The translations under genes and the position numbers were made by a program. Below are positions 11,601 through 23,959 of a stretch of DNA of 64,000 bases, piece by piece. The notes beneath the pieces are model-generated. The model did not search any database and was not told the DNA's origin. It worked only from the letters and a program-made list of their open reading frames with translations. This DNA comes from Erpetoichthys calabaricus (Eukaryota; Chordata; Cladistia; Polypteriformes; Polypteridae): positions 341,892,415 to 341,956,414 of the forward strand of contig NC_041394.2 of the NCBI RefSeq assembly GCF_900747795.2, in the 5' to 3' direction. Within the stretch, counting starts at the first letter, position 1, and each line of letters opens with the position of its first letter.

Positions 11601-12434
11601 AGGAACAACACTAAAGCAGCTGTGGTATTTGGAATAGTTTGGCTATTCCCTGGACCATTATATTGTTACAGGTTAATTACAATCGGATGCCTTAAACTAA
11701 TAAACAATATGCGGTTAGTTTCACTGTATATGATAAAGCCGCGTCAGGGATGAGGATCTAAAAAAGAAAGGGAAACCACACTGGAACAATAGCATTGCTT
11801 TGCATACTGGCAAACTCTGAAGATGTCTGTCAGAAATGTAAAGAGGAAATTGAAATATGATTAAAGATATTAGTCTGGTGTCTGGCTTTGAATACTAACT
11901 TGCAATAGCATATCTCCTTACTAGATCTCCAAACTGGTTCATTCCCAACTTAAAGGTTGTTTTTCCTTTCTTGTACCGCAGGTTGTAGGCATTAATTTTC
12001 CTCAAGTTCTCTTCCCATATTGTTCTTTTTTGCAGTTCACTTGCCTGAAACACAGAAATATCTTCAGAAAAGACAAGCTGAGCATCTCGGGTCATTTGGA
12101 CGCCTCTAGTTCTGCCCCTCACCTCTCCTTGACCTTCTTCTAATGTTTGCCGTGGGTCTTCTTCCAAACCTGCAACTTGAAGTTCAGATGACTGTCAATA
12201 CACACTATGAGGTAAAGGCAAAGAGCCTGATACACTATAAAAAAGATGGCCTTCATGGTCAACTGTAGAAAGTCAGTATCAGAAATTAAATGAACAGGTT
12301 ATGTAGACTGGTCTTATATCAATCACATTGTTTAGCATTCAGTTTCTCGTTGACATAATCAATCAGTTATTCATTTATTTATCCATTTTTCAGTCCCTTT
12401 AATTCAAATACAGAATAGGAGGCGAACACACACC

Positions 12435-12743
12435 CAGGGCCGGATTTATATGAAAGAGGCCCTAGGCTATTCCACTTATGAGGCCCTTTCACCTTCCATT
12501 TTTAAGTTTGTAAATTACATGAGAGATAATAAAATACGTAATACGCGTTGATCTTAACCAATACATTTTTATTTTTATTAGTCATATGCGTAGAATTTCT
12601 CCTTATTTTCGGTTCAGTGTTTTAGTGTTCACTGTTTTTAGAATAGTGTAATTTTAATTTTGCTAACAATTTGAATGTAGGCCCCTCTTGATCTTGAGGC
12701 CCTAGGCTGAAGCCTAGTTAGCCTATAGGAAAATCTGGCCCTG
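12435..12743. mobile_element. Non-autonomous hAT element with 8-bp target duplication
   Basis: The 309-bp element begins cagggccggattta and ends, inverted, cagggccagatttt. It is flanked by cacacacc on each side (12427-12434 and 12744-12751). Eight-bp duplications and CAGGGCC-type ends are typical of hAT. The orthologous position in the paralogue near 33300 is an empty site (ggcgagcacacgccataata). Confidence 0.92.
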
Positions 12744-13562
12744 CACACACCACAGTATAACTTTGAATGTGGTGCCTGTGTGTCACATGAAACATTTTCT
12801 CCTTCACTGAGCTATTTGAGAGTTAACCGATCGAGTGAATTGTAAAGCTTTGATTAGGGAGAAGAAGTCAGAGCACCAGAGAATATCTGAGTGGACATGT
12901 CGGAAATGTAGAAACTCAACACAGACATGAAGTGGGCAGTGCAGTAAAATGTCCATTGGTAAATAAAGACTTGAAAAGTACCATATAAATGAACATAATG
13001 TCTACAAAAAGATGCATGTTAAGGGCTATTTTAATTCTGTTAGGATCTGAACCCAGCAGTCTGATGATATGAGACAGCAGTGAGGATCACTCAAGTATTT
13101 AGGGACTTGCCACGTTACTCAAATAAGACATAAACACAAAATAAACCAAATAATTCAAATGAAAATAGTGCATCAAAACACAGAGATAGCGTAAATAGAA
13201 AAATTCTGCATGTAATAACGTAAAACAAGAACACAATAAACATATTAAGATAAATGATAAAATTATCCTTTAAAACATCAGAGACTAACTAAGAGTATCC
13301 ATTAAAACATCGGAGAGTAACTATAAGATGGTTTATCAGATAAGTAAGTTCTTTAATTTAGATTTCAATAAGTGAAGTAATTTAGATTTCAATAAGTGAA
13401 GTGATCATTGCATTGTGCTGTCTCATTTTTTTTAAATTACTTTTATAAAGCAGACAGTGTCTACTAAAATGAAAACAAAGAAAAGGATCTTTGTGTATTA
13501 AATTAGGTTCTTACCTTGTGAATCATTAAAAGTAAAATAAACTATGACATGAGAAGCATTAC

Positions 13563-13676
13563 CTGTTAGTGTGACTCTGTCTTGGGTGACAACGAGAAGT
13601 GTGGAGGTGGCACAGATGCAGAAGAGGCCTGACTGTGACTTGCGGTTCTCGACATTTCCACAGCGACTTCTTTATA
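13563..13676 (-). promoter_or_regulatory. TATA box and 5' UTR exon of cathepsin relic 2
   Basis: TATAAAG at 13676-13670, followed about 30 bp on by a conserved non-coding exon that ends at the aacag/gtaatg donor at 13563. The same block is at 34176-34289 and 43208-43300. The transcription start near 13645 is inferred from TATA spacing. Confidence 0.65.
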
Positions 13677-14020
13677 CTCATGAGAAGGCGGGGGGCCCAC
13701 CGTGAGCAAATAACATCAGAGGAAGACTAAATAAGGAGCTCAGGGCGAGACGTGCACTTGGGCTATTAAGGTAAGCCCTGCTGGTGGATGAAGGGGCTTT
13801 ACTGGGCTTTGAGTTTGTGTTTCAACTGCACAACAAAAACAAACCACCTGTCCTGTCAACATGAAGGTCTGCTTAGGGTTAAGTCAGGAGACTGCAAGGG
13901 CTGGGAGGTGTGGGAGTCAATTTAATAAAAATAATGTTAACATACACCAGATTTTCTCATTACAGTATTCAGCTAATTTTTTGCAAGCTAACATGCGGAC
14001 TTTATCAAAATATAGCGATA

Positions 14021-14541
14021 TCTCACTATTATATAAAAAAATCTTGTGACAAGACACTTCCAGCGACGAGACGTGATCTTTTGAAGAGAGACACTTTCAC
14101 TTCCTGCAAGAAGGACAAGTCACGTCATCCTTTCAACCTTTGGAAGCAAGTCCCGTGATGCACATGCAGAGCAGGTTAGAGATAATGGAAGTAGGAAAAT
14201 GTATCACCATTTAGGAGGGGTTTCAGAGGAGTGGCCGCATCTCCTTGGGGTGCGTTCAGCCCCCCCCCCCCTTAACAACGGTGTGAAGCACTGGCGGGGG
14301 ATGGATGGGGTAGGTGAGCGAAGTGCAGATCACACGGCAAGAAAGCAGCAGCAAGCCAGCAGCTATTTGAGCAAACAGTAGTTAAAGAAAAATGTATTTA
14401 TTTCACATTGTATCACCATGTAAGAGGGGTTTCGGATGAGCGGCCACGTCTCCTTGAGGTGCGTTCAGCCCAAAACTTCACAACAGCATGTAGCGCTGGT
14501 GGGGAGGGAAAGAGGTTGGTGAGCGAAGCGAAACCCCCTAG
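14021..14541 (+). mobile_element. Non-autonomous Helitron with internal duplication
   Basis: It begins tctcactattatataaaaaa after A (14020) and ends ccccctag before T (14542). A block of about 100 bp (tatcaccat, aggggtttc, ggccgc, gtgcgttcagcc) occurs twice inside, at about 14200 and 14400. It is the same family as 1363-2027. Confidence 0.8.
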
Positions 14542-15730
14542 TAATTTATTAAAAAAATGCAATTCATCATTCATGACAATACCACGACAGGGTGAAATGT
14601 GATGCGGTGTCATGCGGAAATTAGCAGGGCCACTTCTAGAAAAGGACCCAAATTGCAAGTGTACTCTGACATGTACGAAATTTGACCCTGAAGAGGGATT
14701 TTTTAAAGGGTTCCTCTTAGAAGCATCTCAAATATATATACAGTGGAGAATATAACTTGACAAATCCACTCGAACGGGACACGCCAACCTCAAAATCGGG
14801 ACCTGGGGCGGTCACCCCACTTGCCACTCCCAAATGCTGCTCTTGGGTGATACACAGATTTATACATTTCCCCACCAGGACACATGAGGTAATGTTAAAG
14901 CAAGCTGAGTTCATGTAAAACGCTGGTGTTACCGGAGTTGTTGGTGTGACTGATGGCACACACATAAAAACCATTGCCTGCCTCAAGCGTGGATGAGCAG
15001 CGATATCATGGCATCAACACACAGGTGATCATGGATGCAAATGGCATTTTAGTAGGCAGGATATTACCCTGAAGACAAGTAGAGTTGAATGGGTGACGGA
15101 CAGTGAAATGTCCACTGAGCTCTGTATTCTACAAACCCCTGAAATACCTGCAGTGCACTAACAAGCCTTGAAAGGTTCAAGAAGGCAGGGGGAGACTCCC
15201 GTGGTACTGGATAAATAGAACCTCACAGAAGATAAGGGGCAGCCACGGAGGGAGACACACAGCACACAATCTCTGGAAGATTGTCAGACACACAGGAAGA
15301 GTGAATGTGACTTCAGAAACAGGGCAGGGATAGCTGTGGATAATTTCGGTAATTTCTATTTTACAAGGCGTTTAATGTGGCCTAAACAGCGAGAAGGTGA
15401 TTCTTCGGAATGTGTGACTGTGATTCATTTTTAAATAAATATGCATGTTCTTAACTCCCATTCAGTGTTTGTGTCTCGGTTTTTTCGGCCTTAGGGCTCA
15501 GTACAATCCTGTTTATGATATTGTTGTGAATTGGCCCAGTTCAAAACGTGACTCCAGAGTTTATTCTTCTTTTTCATATTCTACTACTTTGAATATTATT
15601 ATTATTATTATTATGGCAAACCCTTAGCATTTGTATCAGAAACCTACATAACATCATCATGATATCTAAGGAAACTGCAAATCTTGTAGAATGAAGCACT
15701 GTGAAATGAGTTTGGGGGCATTTACTGGAA
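14542..15730. other. no gene recognised; (ATT)n run; possible old repeat end
   Basis: 15150-15530 is a GC-richer stretch that ends with aataaatatgcatg and a gtgtctcgg block, loosely like the unclassified repeat ends at 6800 and 17300. A short (ATT)n lies at 15594-15615. Nothing codes convincingly. Confidence 0.35.
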
Positions 15731-15734
15731 CTTG

Positions 15735-16470
15735 AGCAGGTCAGCTGTTTCTACATACCTCAGAATTCATTTTGCCACTGCCATCAGCAGTTCCATCATC
15801 CATGAAGAGAAGTGTGCCAGGACCTGTGGCAGCAATACATGCCCAATCCATAACACCCCCAACACCACCATGTTTAACAGATGAGGTGCTCCGCTTTGGA
15901 TCCTGGGCAGTTCCTTGTTGTCTCCACACTTTGCTCCTGCCATCACTCTGTTGAGGTTCATCTTTGTCTTGTTTGTCCACAAGACCTTTTCCCAGAATTC
16001 TGCATGTTCTTTTAACTCCTTTTTCATAAATTGTAATCTGGCCATCCTGTTTTTGTGGTGATCATCTTGCCATGTGTCCTCTGTGTTTCTGTTCATGAAG
16101 TCTTCTGCTGATAGTCGTCTCTGATACACACATCGGCCCCCTGAAGACTGTGTATGATCTGTCAGACAGGTGCTGGGGTCTTTTTCCTGACCATAGTGAG
16201 GATTCTTCTGTTGTCAGTAGTGCAGGTCTTCCTTGGTCTACCAGTCCCTGAGTGAACACTGAGATCACTAATGTGTTCTTTCTTCTTCATGATATTCCAG
16301 ACTGTTGATTTAGGTCATCCTAAGATTTTACTCATGTCTCCAATGGTTTTATTCTTGTTTTTCATCCTCATAATGGCTTCTTTGACTTTGATTGTTGCAA
16401 CTCTTGTCCTCATGTTGAACAATGGCAACTACAGACTCCAAAGGGCAGAAGCTTGCTGTTTTGATCCAGG
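15735..16470 (-). pseudogene. Degenerate Tc1-like transposase fossil (second family)
   Basis: Minus-strand fragments in several frames give an HTH-like part (KTIGDMSKILG, STVWNIMKK), a GRPRKTCTT linker, then an LWTNKTK segment and SVKHGG. The order is that of a Tc1 transposase, but it is not close to the copy at 3031-4052. The first catalytic aspartate in the TDETK motif is replaced (TNKTK), and several frame breaks separate the pieces. No terminal inverted repeats were identified. Confidence 0.65.
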
Positions 16471-16589
16471 TGCGTGAAAATTCTCTCGGTGTCTGTTGCT
16501 GTAAATCATTTGTAGATGGTGTAAAGACATGTTATTGTGTGGTAATTTTTTGGAATATCTGGTTGGTTGGATTTTGAGATTAGGAAAGT

Positions 16590-17035
16590 TGGCCCTTGTA
16601 AAAGACAGGGGGCACCATGGAGCACCAAAACCTCAGACACACCAAACTACTCGGGTGCAAAATAAAGGTTTTTATTTTCACAAAATACCTCAAACACGGG
16701 TCTGTCCACAATCTTCCAATCCACAATCCTCCCTTTCCTCCTCCAGGTGAGTTCTGTATTCTTCCCCCAACTCTGCCTCACCTGAGGAGACTAAATGGTT
16801 CGCATTTATGTCACAATGGGGGTATTTCCAGTACTTGGGCAAAGCCTGACAGAAGCAGGGAGACTCACTGCAGCGCCCTCTGGAGGCAGCTAAGGACCTC
16901 AACAGGATTGTTACCTATTAAGTTATCCCTTTGTAAGGGATGTTGCTTCAGCTCCATCCTGGCTGGGTTATGACTCCTTCCATACTGTCCTTCCATTTTG
17001 GCACCCCGTCCAGGACAGGGTCAAGCACAGTACTC
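16590..17035 (-). repeat. Unclassified dispersed repeat
   Basis: Contains gcaaaataaaggtttttatt near 16660, a cagcgccctctggaggcag block near 16870 and a terminal ccgtccaggacaggg. Composition and layout resemble 17290-17840 and 6270-6870. Non-coding. It could be an LTR-like fossil; unproven. Confidence 0.4.
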
Positions 17036-17289
17036 ATAAGTCACTTTGGTTTATTGTTCTTTTGTTACTTTTGTTATATTGCTGAAAATTATTTTTTAAT
17101 GATTGATAAAGTGGATTTCAAAACTCGAACTTTCTTTCCTTTTTTCTTTTGCTCTTAATAATCAAAATGCTCTAAAAAGAGATTATAACACACTTTAGGG
17201 CTCCCATATTTGTGCTGCACAGATAATACCCCAACATTTGAAAAAGTATGCTTTGTGCCATTTTTCAATATGGTTCCAGCTTGTAGAAC

Positions 17290-17840
17290 TTTACTTCTAT
17301 GTCTGTCGCCCCGTTAAACCCAACAGACAGATAAGCAGACACAGGATAAAAGCACAAAGAAGCTCCTTTAATTGTTTTTCCTTCTTCAAGGTGCCTTTTA
17401 AGCACTACAGCCACCATAAACAAGTAAATAAACAACACATCCACACAAATCTCTCCTCCACTCCTCCCAACAAGCTCTCTCCTACTACCTCCCGACTCCG
17501 GCTCGCCTGCTGGGTTTTCAGCAGTCCTTTATTTAGTACCAACCCAGAAGTGCTTCTCTTCATCCTTCCACATGACTTGCCTGCACTTCCAGGTCAGATG
17601 GAGAACTCCAATTCTTTAGTCAGCCCGGACATACTTTGGGGCTCTTGTTTGCATGATCCATTAGTACATCCAGGCTATAGAGAAAGTATGACTCCCCCGG
17701 TCCTTCGACAGCACCCCCTGGCAGCACCCACGGCACTCAACAGGGCTGTGAAACCACACTACAAGTCCCAGGATGCCCTGTGGGAATCCTGGGGGGCACC
17801 ACTATACTCCAGGGGAGCTGCCATCTAGCATCTTGGGGGA
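17290..17840 (-). repeat. Unclassified dispersed repeat, minus orientation
   Basis: On the minus strand it runs from a tggcagctcccctgg start through a gccagggggtgctg block to a tgtctgcttatctgtctgtt end. These blocks are shared with 6270-6870. Long ORFs across it have no domain. Possible LTR-like or other non-autonomous retroelement. Confidence 0.45.
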
Positions 17841-17984
17841 GGCAGTGTTCAAAAGTCCCTTCCCCCATCTTTTCTTTTTTCGGGGCACCCCTGCCGGTTT
17901 GAGCTTCTGGCTGTCTGTTGTGATGTGAGACTTTGCATATAAGTTGATAAATATTTTGTATGTCTTTATTTGTAATTTAGGCAA

Positions 17985-18230
17985 AGCATGAGTGGTGGCT
18001 CTGAGGCTAAGGATCTGTGCTGGTATCCAGAAGGTTGCCGGTTCGAATCCCCATCACTGCCAAAAGAGATCCTACTCTGCTGGGCCCTTGAGCAAGACCT
18101 TTAACCTGTAATTGCTCCAGGGGCGCTGTACAATGGCTGACCCTGTGCTCTGACCCCACGGGGTATGCGAAAACTAACAAATTCCTAATACAAGAAATTG
18201 TATAAGGCGGAATAAAGAAAGAAGAAAGAA
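17985..18230 (+). mobile_element. tRNA-derived SINE (second type)
   Basis: The head has an A-box-like tggctctgaggctaaggatc and a B-box ggttcgaatcccc. The body contains tgggcccttgagcaaga, and the tail reads ttgtataaggcggaataaag then an AAGAAAG run. A 5' region of the same family is in minus orientation at 34800-34945. Confidence 0.8.
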
Positions 18231-19984
18231 AAAGCAATGTTACATTACTGAGAAGCATTCATGTTTACAACCCCAACCACTACCACCAGGAATGGGTCTG
18301 TTTGAATTTTACGACAGGATTTGGGGGATGTGCCTTAAACCAGTTTGGCAAGTGTTTCTCTGCTAAAGTCTTTCAACCCCAATAGGAAAGCCAGGCTGCC
18401 TAACTGCCAAGCTTTACCTTAACATATGGTCTTGGGGGGGGTGGCAGGTGTGCAAATATTCAATCCCCCCATTGGTCTGAAGTATGGCTGTTTGGAACTG
18501 GCTTGTATCAGAAGCCTTTAAGTACCATGACGTCCTATTGGCTCTAGGGGTTGGACAGAACATCTATAAATTTGCTCACTTCCTCACACTCTGTCTCTCT
18601 TTCTAACATCTGATGAAAGAGCATCTCTCTCTCTTACCAAACTGATGAACTGAAAGGACAACACAATGGAGAGCACAGCTCAGCAGCCATATAGAGAAAG
18701 CCATGCGGCCTGTTCTGAAGAACGCTGACCACAAATGAAGCCTTAACTTAGAGACATTAAGTAACAAACAAGTCTGTGTGCCACCTGAAACTACACATCA
18801 CCATTTATCAGGTTGTATGGTTGCCAATATTAACTTGTACTTTGCATATTGTTATTATTTATGAATATTACCAATAATACAATGTTTAAATTGTAACTTA
18901 ATTTGTGCTTGTCTTTTACTACACCTAATTGCCTAAGGTTATAGATGTAGAAGGGAAGGTGGGAAAAAGTTATATACTATAATACCTGATAAACAGAGGT
19001 AAGTCTGGGAGATTTGAGGAATTCTGACAAAAGCTACATATTAATAATACAAAAGGGGAAAGTAGAGCAATATATTACTCTACCAAGACAAAACACCGTC
19101 CATCACAAACTGCAGAATAAATGTCTTTACTTTTTAAAGTGTGGAGGATTGTCCAATCTGCAGGGTGTGTGGTAGGCATAAGTTGGGCCAAAGACTCTGA
19201 ATGGCTGAAACAGTGAGATGTACTGTAAATCCACACTGTTAATGGAGGTGCACATCAACAAACAGATGAGACAAGAACAGCTCTGTTCTCAGTGCTGGCT
19301 CATTTGTTTTAGAACAGCAAAGAGACAGCAAAACAAAAAAACTTTCTATTCCATAGGAGGCAGAGCACATGGTAGCTTAGGAAAGCTGGGGGCCATGCTG
19401 TCCTTCTATGACTAAGGTTGGGGTAGAAATTCAGGAGACAAGAACTCACCTTCCAACCATCCCGTGGCAGAACTTTGTTCTGGAGTGGGAGGAGTGGGAC
19501 CTTTCATGCCCTTTGATGGCAGTCAGATTAGATGGTGTCCAGTGTATTTAATACTTGAATCATTCCAGAAAACAACAAAGTAAACCAGAACTGGCTATTC
19601 CCTTAACCCAGAAGTGTTGCTGCAGACTTGCTTTCTACTTTCCCCAGTAAGGAGTTTCAAGCTGAAATAAGGAGAGACTGAAAATCAGTATGGAGTCAAG
19701 AGGAAAGAGAAGCAAAAAGCTAAGCATTGGGAGGAAAAAAGAGCAGAACTGAAAGAAGGTGGTACTTCTGAAGTAATGGAGCCATCAAACTGTGCAGAGA
19801 GGCCAACAACCTCTGAAAGCAGGGCATACAGCTTCTTATTCAAATTCACTTGCTTCATTAGGAAACAATTCTTGCCAATAATAGAAATCTATATAAATTA
19901 ATGACTTTTCAGAGTTTTCATTCCATTTCATCAGGTCATTCTTTTATCATCAATTTTCACTTTTCAAGGATATTAGAACATTTT
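18231..19984. other. no gene recognised; TATA-bearing unclassified repeat-like stretch
   Basis: About 18260-19040 has a tctataaatttgctc TATA-like motif at 18569 followed by CT-rich sequence and an AATACAATG region. The layout could fit an old LTR, but I see no second copy in the window and no boundaries. 19041-19984 shows no recognisable feature. Confidence 0.3.
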
Positions 19985-20240
19985 TTAGAACAGTCTAGAC
20001 ACAAGCAGGCCATTCAGCCCAACAAACCTTGCCAGTCCTATCCACTAATTCTTCTAAAATAACACCAAATTGAGTTTTAAAACTCCCTAAAATCCTACTG
20101 TCTACCACACTACTTGGTACCTTACTCCATGTGATCTATGGTTGTGTGTGTGAAGAAAAACTTCTTAATGTTTGTGTGAAATTTACCCTTACGTTTCCAG
20201 CTGTGCCCCTGTGTTCTTGATAAAGTCATTTTAAACAACA
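19985..20240 (-). mobile_element. CR1-like LINE, 3' fragment
   Basis: It matches the 3' part of the longer minus-strand copy at 37190-38091 (ggccattcagcccaacaaa, ctatccact, cttctaaaataac, aatttacccttac). This copy lacks the Penelope-type insertion found in the other, so it serves as an empty-site comparison. Confidence 0.7.
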
Positions 20241-20269
20241 TTTTACAGTAATATTAATATCCAAATGGA

Positions 20270-20483
20270 TCATGGCCTGGGCCTGATTACTAATTTTCAA
20301 TATAATACAATTTATTATTGTATAGCTCAAAATCACACAAGGAGTGCTGCAACGGGCTATAACAAGCCCTGTCTTTTGACAGCCCCCCAGCCTTGACTCT
20401 CTAAGAAGACACGAAAAAACTCCCAAAAAAAAAAAATGGAAGAAATCTCAGGAAAGGCATTTTGAAGAGAGACCCCCTTTCTA
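20270..20483 (-). mobile_element. L2-type LINE, 3' end only
   Basis: The reverse complement matches the last ~210 bp of the plus-strand L2 copy at 25310-25530: ggggtctct, ttcttccatttttt, gagagtcaaggctggggggc, and a terminal tattgtatt-like repeat. Confidence 0.8.
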
Positions 20484-21242
20484 GGTGTTATACTATGTGT
20501 TTTTTTATTAAGTTTAATGTCACTGTTCTCTGTGCCCACTGTTATGGACTCATTCATACAGGCAGACCAAATATGGTACACAGGGGCACAGCAGCAGCAT
20601 TTAGAATTGCCGAGCCAAGCATAGGACTAGAGAGCCACAGACAACTGGAGAATTGAATAGTCAGCCTAAAGACAGACTAGTATATTTCTGTCTTCTGTCA
20701 GCATATTTCCTTGTTGGGAGAATGGGAACTGTATGTGGGCATTGTGCTATTCCTGAATGTTTGAAGGTGGAGTTTGAGTAATTTCCTGCCCTTGTTTGGA
20801 ACCAGAGCCAAGAGCCTGCACATGGAGAACCTTTTATATAAGAATGGACACCTACAGCCAACACTTTGAAGCTTCAGGGCGGAGGAGTATGTCTTCCGTC
20901 CGAGGCCGGGCAGAAGATTCTGTTTTTCTGTCCGCCTAAAATCCTTTCAGTGTGGCGACGAAAGATGACGGACTGCACAGATCAAGTCTCCCACATGGCT
21001 TGATATGTCTGTCATAAGCTCCCCGTCTGTAATACCACGTGAACCCGTCAGTAAAGAGCTATAATTATCTTTTTGTTCTCGTGTAATCTTTTAACCGTCA
21101 TATTGCATGCAGAGGAGGGATAATACCTTTTTATTTAAATTCAGGTTATTAAAACACCGCAATTGAAAAGAACACATTTCCAGAGAACTAATACCTCTAT
21201 TCAGGAAACACTAGGTAGGTTTGGAATGCAGTTAGTGTCAAA
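20484..21242. other. no gene recognised
   Basis: Moderately GC-rich stretch between two L2 pieces. 20870-21110 has cggaggagtatgtcttccgt and cgtgaacccgtcagtaaaga blocks that look repeat-like, but I cannot place them. Confidence 0.3.
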
Positions 21243-21904
21243 AAAGGGGTAAATACAATACAATACACAGAACAGGGTACAAGTAATCCTCAATACAATA
21301 ATATAATAGTAAAATCACTAGCACAGAGCAAAATACGAGTAGATGATATCACATAATAGGATTCCGATTTGTTCAGAGTTCTGGAGACCTCTGCCATCAA
21401 GATGCCTCCCCCCTACTGGCCATTCCACAGCTGAGTCAGTGCTGGGCCAGCCAATTTGATTAAAGGACACTTCTACCCAATGATTCCTGCGATCCTCCAT
21501 CAGAGATGACTTTTCCTAAGGCAGTCAGACAATTTGGCTGTAGGGCAGTGGCACCAAATGCCACATTTGAGTACTGAGAAGAGAAACAGAATAGGTGAGG
21601 GTTAGTAACAAATTATATCTATCTTTATTACTTATGTTTTAATGCTAATGACTAACAACAAAGATGCAGTTTGTGCAGTAAATCAGCAGCTCTAGTCAGG
21701 GTATACTAAACTGATGTAGTGAGTCTTCAGCTGGGATTTGAAAGCTGAGACTGAGGGGGCATCTCTTATAGTAGCAGGCAGACAATTCCACAATTTAGGG
21801 GCCCAGTAACTAAAAGCTTGACCTCCCACTGTTATTTTATTAATCCTTGGAATCATAAGCAGACTGGCATCTTGAGATGTTAATGTGCGCTCTAGTTCGA
21901 AAGT

Positions 21905-22263
21905 GGGGCGGCACGGTGGCGCAGTGGGTAGCGCTGCTGCCTCGCAGTTGGGAGATCTGGGGACCTGGGTTCGTTTCCCGGGTCCTCCCTGCGTGGAGTT
22001 TGCATGTTCTCCCCGTGTCTGCGTGGGTTTCCTCCAGGTGCTCTGGTTTCCCCCCACAGTCCAAAGACATGCAGGTTAGGTGGATTGGCGATTCTAAATT
22101 GGCCCTAGTGTGTGCTTGGTGTGTTTGTGTGTGTCCTGCGGTGGGTTGGCACCCTGCTCAGGTTTGGTTCCTGCATTGTGCCCTGTGTTAGCTGGGATTG
22201 GCTCCAGCAGACTCCCGTGACCCTGTGTTCAGATTCAGCGGGTTGGAAAATGGATGGATGGAT
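21905..22263 (+). mobile_element. GGATGG-tailed tRNA-type SINE inside L2
   Basis: Flanked by agttcgaaagt (21894-21904) and agtttgaaagt (22264-22274), an 11-bp target duplication with one mismatch. It has a full head (cacggtggcgcagtgggtag) and a B-box-like gggttcgtttccc, body and tail. Confidence 0.92.
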
Positions 22264-23575
22264 AGTTTGAAAGTAATGATATAATTTATATGTTAAAAAG
22301 AGAATTCTGAAATCTGCCCTAAACTTGACTGGGTGCCAGTGTAAGGATTTAATGAATGAAATTATGTGTTTGTATTTTCTTGTTCATGCAATAATTCCTT
22401 GCAGCAGCATTTTGGATTAAGTGGCGGCTGTATAAAGAACAGTTTGAACATCCAGTGAGCACCGCATTGCAGTAGTCAGTCCTACTAGAGATAAACGCAT
22501 GAATTAATTTCTTAGTACCCCAGTTATTTAGAAAGCGCCTTAATTTCTCAACATGTTTAAGATGGTAGAAACACATTTTGGACAACTTTGTAACTTGTGT
22601 TTTAAATGACATGCTGGAGTCAAAGATAACTCCTAGATTGTTGGCTGATTCAGTAAAGTTAATGGTGATTCCAACTGAGTTAAATGATGACAAAATATTG
22701 TTGTGATCAGCGTCATTACCTACGATAATTAACATCTCTGTTTTATCTGTGTTTAAAGACAAGTAGTTCTCATCCATCCACTCCTTTAATTCAATAACAC
22801 AACTAATTAAAGACAACATCGGAGAAACTTCATTTGGTCTAAAAGAGAGGTATAACTGGGCATCATCTGCATACGAGTGAAAATTAACATTATGTTTCCT
22901 AATGAGAGATTCCAGTGGAAGCATGTAAAGTGAAAACAGTAAAGGTCACCATATCTCACTTCTGTGTATAATGATGGAGTACTGTCAGCACAATTCTTCT
23001 TATTTTGATTTGATAAATAAGAACTAAACAAGGACAGAGCCTGGGAGCCCGATGTCATTTTCCAGCCTGTGCAGTAAAATAGAATGGTCGATGGTGTCAA
23101 ATACTGCACTTAAGTCTAACAACATAATTGCAGTGGAGTTTCCTTCATCAAAGGATATCAGAATGTTATTTACAACACATGTTAGTGCCACCATGACCAG
23201 TGCGGAAACCAGACTGGAATTTCTCACATAAATTGTAATGCATGAGGTGTGACTGAAGCTGTTTGGAAAGTACTTTTTAAAGTATTTTAGAGAGAGAGGG
23301 TAAATTTAGGGTCTTTAATTATTAAGTATGTGTGGGTCTAGGTCTGAATTTATAAGTATTGGTTTGATGAGTGACACTTTTAGTGCATGCAGTACTGTGC
23401 CATGCAGTAATGAACTATAAAAAATGTTAAAAATAGGCGTTGCAGAACATCCATTGCACTTTCTACTAGTTTTGTTGGCACCGGATCTAGGGAACAAGTA
23501 GTGGGTTTCATTTTAGAAATTAAAGTCAAGACTTCATGCTCTGTTATAGGATTAACATTTCTAAAGTGTTGAATG

Positions 23576-23655
23576 CTGCGGTGCGCCCTGCCCGGGATTT
23601 AAGGACCCCCGTGATCCTGTGTTAGGATATAGTGGGTTGGATAATGGACGGATGG
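23576..23655 (+). mobile_element. 5'-truncated GGATGG-tailed SINE inside L2
   Basis: Exact 12-bp target duplication aagtgttgaatg (23564-23575 and 23656-23667). Only the last ~80 bp are present. This is clear evidence of LINE-type target-primed insertion with 5' truncation. Confidence 0.9.
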
Positions 23656-23959
23656 AAGTGTTGAATGTAAGGTGAGACAGGGTCTGCTAAGCTAGTATGC
23701 GGTTTGCACTGTGATGCTGAGATCTGGGATCTTATGTTTTTAATTTTCTCATTAAAGAAGTTCATAAAGTCTGTATTGCTAATGTCTGTTGGTATTTTGC
23801 ACTGTATATTTGAATTCCCATTTGTTAAGTTAGCCATTGTTATAAATAGTACAAGGATTATTATTATTGTTATCTGTTATTTTAGAATAGTAGTCTGAGC
23901 GAGCTTTAAAGAGAGCTTTTTTATATTTATAACACTCTCTGTCCATGCAGTTTGAGAGA

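Larger units (their letters stand above)
11803..13990 (-). pseudogene. Cathepsin L-like relic 2 (promoter, 5' UTR exon, exons 1-2, start of exon 3)
   Basis: Minus-strand paralogue of the intact gene. It keeps a TATAAAG box (13670-13676), the 5' UTR exon ending at a gtaatg donor (13563), an ATG at 12256, a signal-peptide exon, an intact 52-codon I29 exon (11922-12077) and only about 24 bp of exon 3 (11803-11826, TSSEFASM). After that unrelated sequence begins. Exon 1 carries an in-frame TAG in the THGKH context and its donor is changed from gtaagg to gtcaag. No catalytic domain is present. Intron 1 holds a hAT insertion at 12435-12743 that the intact paralogue lacks. Confidence 0.88.
21243..23905 (-). 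mobile_element. L2-clade LINE, minus strand, 5'-truncated and decayed
   Basis: Reverse transcriptase motifs read on the minus strand: LLDLSAVFDTIDHSILL near 23100, the [15 protein letters not shown] catalytic YADD near 22870, then thumb/C-terminal parts ([13 protein letters not shown]) and, at 21690-21890, SAFKSQLKTHYIS. L2/CR1-group proteins carry exactly this order. Frame breaks and stops separate the pieces. It is interrupted by a SINE at 21905-22263 and a truncated SINE at 23576-23655, each with its own target duplication. A similar copy on the plus strand starts at about 23960. Confidence 0.85.

Noticed and set aside
17985-18060. Possible tRNA gene (B-box ggttcgaatcccc)
   Set aside because: It is continuous with a SINE body and tail and cannot fold into a full cloverleaf as far as I can see; SINE heads mimic tRNA promoters.
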